Assembly (NCBI RefSeq): GCF_008919445.1
Contig: NZ_VSLG01000010.1
Span: 1-64,000 of the forward strand
Reading direction: 5' to 3'
Origin: Serinicoccus kebangsaanensis
Lineage (GTDB): Bacteria; Actinomycetota; Actinomycetes; Actinomycetales; Dermatophilaceae
Length of the DNA: 64,000 bases
Position numbers and translations under genes: made by a program. Under the pieces are notes generated by a model that saw only the letters and a program-made list of their open reading frames with translations, was not told where the DNA came from and made no database searches. Shown here piece by piece: positions 63,459-64,000 of this stretch. Position 1 is the stretch's first letter; each line of letters starts with the position of its first letter.

Positions 63459-64000
63459 TCAGCGCCGGTGTGCGCCTCGGGGCGAGCGACCAGGTGTGGC
63501 GTCCCGGAGCGACTCCAGCATCGCGTGGTAGGCGGGCTTGGGGGTGAAGTCGTCGAGGAAGATCGTCGCCCAGTCCTCACCGGGGAAGACGTCCGGGACC
63601 CAGGAGTTGGCGTCCGGGAAGCCCCAGACGGTGAACGAGGTGCAGGCCGGCACGTCGATGCAGGCCTGGAGCATGGCGTCGTGCCGCTCCGCGTGCAGCT
63701 GGACCTGCTCGGCGGTGGGCTCGCCGAGCTCGGGGTCGAGGGGGACCCGCACGTCCGCCTCGGTCACGGCGACCTCCAGCCCGAGGTCCGCGAACCGCTC
63801 CAGGTTCGCCTGGAGCGAGGTGTCGAAGCCGTACTGCAGGGACAGGTGCCCCTGGGCGCCGAACCCGCCGAGGGGCACCCCCTCCGCGAGCAGCTCCTGG
63901 GCCAGCGCGTAGTAGGCGTCGGTCTTGGCGTTGATCCCCTCCGCGTTGTAGTCGTTGAGGAACAGCACCGCCTCCGGGTCGGCCTCGTGCGCCCAGCGGA
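63459..64000 (-). CDS. GH10 endo-1,4-beta-xylanase, C-terminal part (cut by window edge)
   Basis: The last roughly 180 residues of a GH10 xylanase are visible; the gene continues past the window. The frame reads RWAHEADPEA, then LFLNDYNAEG, GFGAQGHLS, the nucleophile strand VAVTEADVRV (Glu) and FTVWGFPDANSW. All are canonical for the second half of the barrel. No start is visible inside the window; a GTG at 63968 is internal. It hydrolyses xylan backbone. Its place beside the LacI regulator and the importer operon fits a xylan locus. Confidence 0.93.
   Translation of the reverse strand, partial: RWAHEADPEAVLFLNDYNAEGINAKTDAYYALAQELLAEGVPLGGFGAQGHLSLQYGFDTSLQANLERFADLGLEVAVTEADVRVPLDPELGEPTAEQVQLHAERHDAMLQACIDVPACTSFTVWGFPDANSWVPDVFPGEDWATIFLDDFTPKPAYHAMLESLRDATPGRSPRGAHRR

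Noticed and set aside
63459-63968. Xylanase-like frame taken as a complete small gene starting at GTG 63968
   Set aside because: The frame continues upstream to the window edge with typical GH10 sequence (RWAHEADPEA), so it is the 3' part of a longer gene.

Overview
This is high-GC actinobacterial chromosome. GTG starts are frequent, many start codons sit 6-9 nt behind a TANNNT box (probable leaderless transcripts), and WhiB, Stealth, MT0933-like, DUF4245 and type I MetAP families are present. Gene content and style suggest a Micrococcales member near Intrasporangiaceae or Ornithinimicrobiaceae; that placement is inference. No stretch over 300 bases lacks a gene. The longest non-coding gaps are 46949-47198, 41935-42170 and 12184-12391, and all are described below.

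Layout. 1-70: the 3' tip of a 5S rRNA and a strong rrn terminator. 129-1910: Stealth-family sugar-phosphate transferase. 2021-10490: a secreted two-catalytic-domain amylopullulanase and a cytoplasmic pullulanase related to its second half. 10436-12183: an ArsR-type regulator and an AI-2E family permease. 12392-14900: rplM-rpsI, then glmM. 14870-18310: MauE-like protein with carbonic anhydrase, and a PfkB sugar kinase coupled to glpX. 18402-24434: DUF4245 protein, xseB and xseA split by an MT0933-like gene, an alpha/beta hydrolase, ispH, rmuC. 24601-34770: a ten-gene operon in which all nine junctions are 4-nt overlaps. It encodes a branched-chain-amino-acid-type ABC importer, an acyl-CoA ligase, a TetR regulator, a 3-hydroxybutyrate-type dehydrogenase, a hydrolase and a GntP permease, behind a TTGACA/TACCTT promoter with a perfect palindromic operator. 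34787-35653: pyridoxal kinase.

35698-48607 holds the most notable feature. A mobile element of about 11.8 kb has inserted into the last codons of ychF by means of its own serine recombinase. The 12-bp core GTGGAGTTCCGC lies at both ends (36760-36771 and 48584-48595). The original ychF ending, encoding Phe-Asn-Val-stop, is stranded just beyond the right copy. The element carries integrase, an AlpA-like excisionase, a primase-polymerase/ATPase protein, a terminase-small-subunit-like protein, a WhiB-like protein, a possible ADP-ribosyltransferase-like protein, a HIRAN/HipA-like pair and small unknowns. It has no capsid, tail, large terminase or conjugation genes, which fits a phage satellite or replicating island better than a complete prophage.

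48752-55502: a MetAP gene divergent from an XRE regulator, a small membrane protein, an MFS drug-type exporter, a coupled GPH transporter and PLP decarboxylase pair, and an NAD-dependent epimerase-like protein. 55528-64000: a xylan/xylose locus with xylA, a three-gene sugar ABC importer, a GH3 glycosidase, a LacI regulator and a GH10 xylanase cut by the window edge. Extracellular xylanase would release xylo-oligosaccharides, the ABC system would import them, the cytoplasmic GH3 enzyme would cleave them to xylose, and XylA would isomerise that. A LacI-style palindrome sits at the promoter of the importer operon.
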